A stretch of 64,000 nt of DNA, from positions 124,001 to 188,000 of the forward strand of contig JAPJBO010000179.1 in NCBI GenBank assembly GCA_030068145.1, in the 5' to 3' direction. The notes under the pieces were generated by a model that was not told the origin of the DNA, ran no database searches, and saw only the letters and a list, made by a program, of their open reading frames with translations. Source of the DNA: Diplonema papillatum. Taxonomy: Eukaryota; Euglenozoa; Diplonemea; Diplonemida; Diplonemidae. How positions within the stretch are numbered: position 1 is the stretch's first letter; the number at the start of each line of letters is the position of its first letter. The position numbers and the translations under genes are program-made. Shown piece after piece: positions 63,593-64,000 of the stretch.

Positions 63593-64000
63593 GATTCACG
63601 TCGCGGGACTCGCAACTTCGCGGTTGTTCCAGTTTGCGTTGTTGATGGCTTGCCGTGGTCGCTACCCGGAGTAAGCCGCTCTGTACTACTCATACCAGAC
63701 CTGCCTAACGATCATGGTCACCGCTATCGGCCGGCACGTACAAAAAAGTCTGTGAAAGTGAAAAGAGAGAGGCGTTCCGCCACCTGCTGTGTCGATAAAA
63801 GGGACAGCTTCGGTTCAATCTGGCATGCCGTTCTGTGGCCTGCCGTCGTACCCGTGTTAAAAACATGTTGGCTTTCAAGTACTGACGGAGTGCGACGTCA
63901 TTTTTCTGAATGACACCTCAATACAAAAAAGTTGTCGACAACTAACAAGTAAAAGAATAAAACAAAACTACGCATTTCTTTCAGTCTTCATTGCATGGGT
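63593..64000. other. 3' flank, no gene recognised
   Basis: AT-richer sequence with no supported frame. A run of A-rich sequence towards 63945-63970 could belong to a 3' untranslated region. Confidence 0.4.

Overview
The window looks like nuclear DNA of a protist. Protein-coding segments are GC-rich with strong G/C preference at third codon positions. They are broken by GT-AG introns of roughly 0.3 to 2.5 kb and separated by long, repeat-filled non-coding stretches. Every gene I can support lies on the + strand. That arrangement, together with a cyclase-like membrane protein of a type common in free-living Euglenozoa, would fit a diplonemid or other euglenozoan. The assignment is only an inference: no spliced-leader gene or rRNA is visible.

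Layout. 0-5 kb: a possible basic exon (47-847) and a two-exon gene of unknown function (1676-4978). Its 2.5 kb intron holds a 4-copy satellite and a 958-bp inverted-repeat element with tRNA-like parts. 7.7-17.3 kb: a tandemly duplicated 5' region with one dead copy, then a two-exon gene (8715-16611). This gene joins a predicted lipid-anchored N-terminus and about eight W-x-P-F type repeats to a SecA-like ATPase; broken pieces of its 3' part follow. 17.3-31 kb: about 14 kb of dispersed repeats, hairpins, tandem arrays and a foldback element, with a few weak exons and one B-box zinc-finger candidate (28485-28970). 31.1-43.0 kb: a five-exon gene for a protein of about 3,000 residues, with an N-terminal C2 domain, a repetitive disordered middle and a very long coiled coil. 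45.3-49.8 kb: a three-exon CLC-type chloride/proton exchanger. 54.2-55.6 kb: a two-exon protein resembling the PA28/11S proteasome activator. 57.7-59.8 kb: a two-exon C2 plus PRT_C (MCTP-like) membrane protein. 61.9-63.6 kb: a multi-spanning membrane protein with a cyclase-homology domain that has lost a metal-binding Asp.

Exon joins were accepted only where donor, acceptor, reading phase and protein sense all agree. Several genes carry next to them a partial, inactivated copy of one of their own exons or ends. The same few repeat families recur in introns and intergenic DNA on both strands.

The genes do not form an obvious pathway. Three concern membranes and vesicles (CLC exchanger, C2/PRT_C protein, C2 coiled-coil protein), one protein turnover (PA28-like), one possible signalling (pseudo-cyclase). 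The most unusual is the SecA-like fusion.
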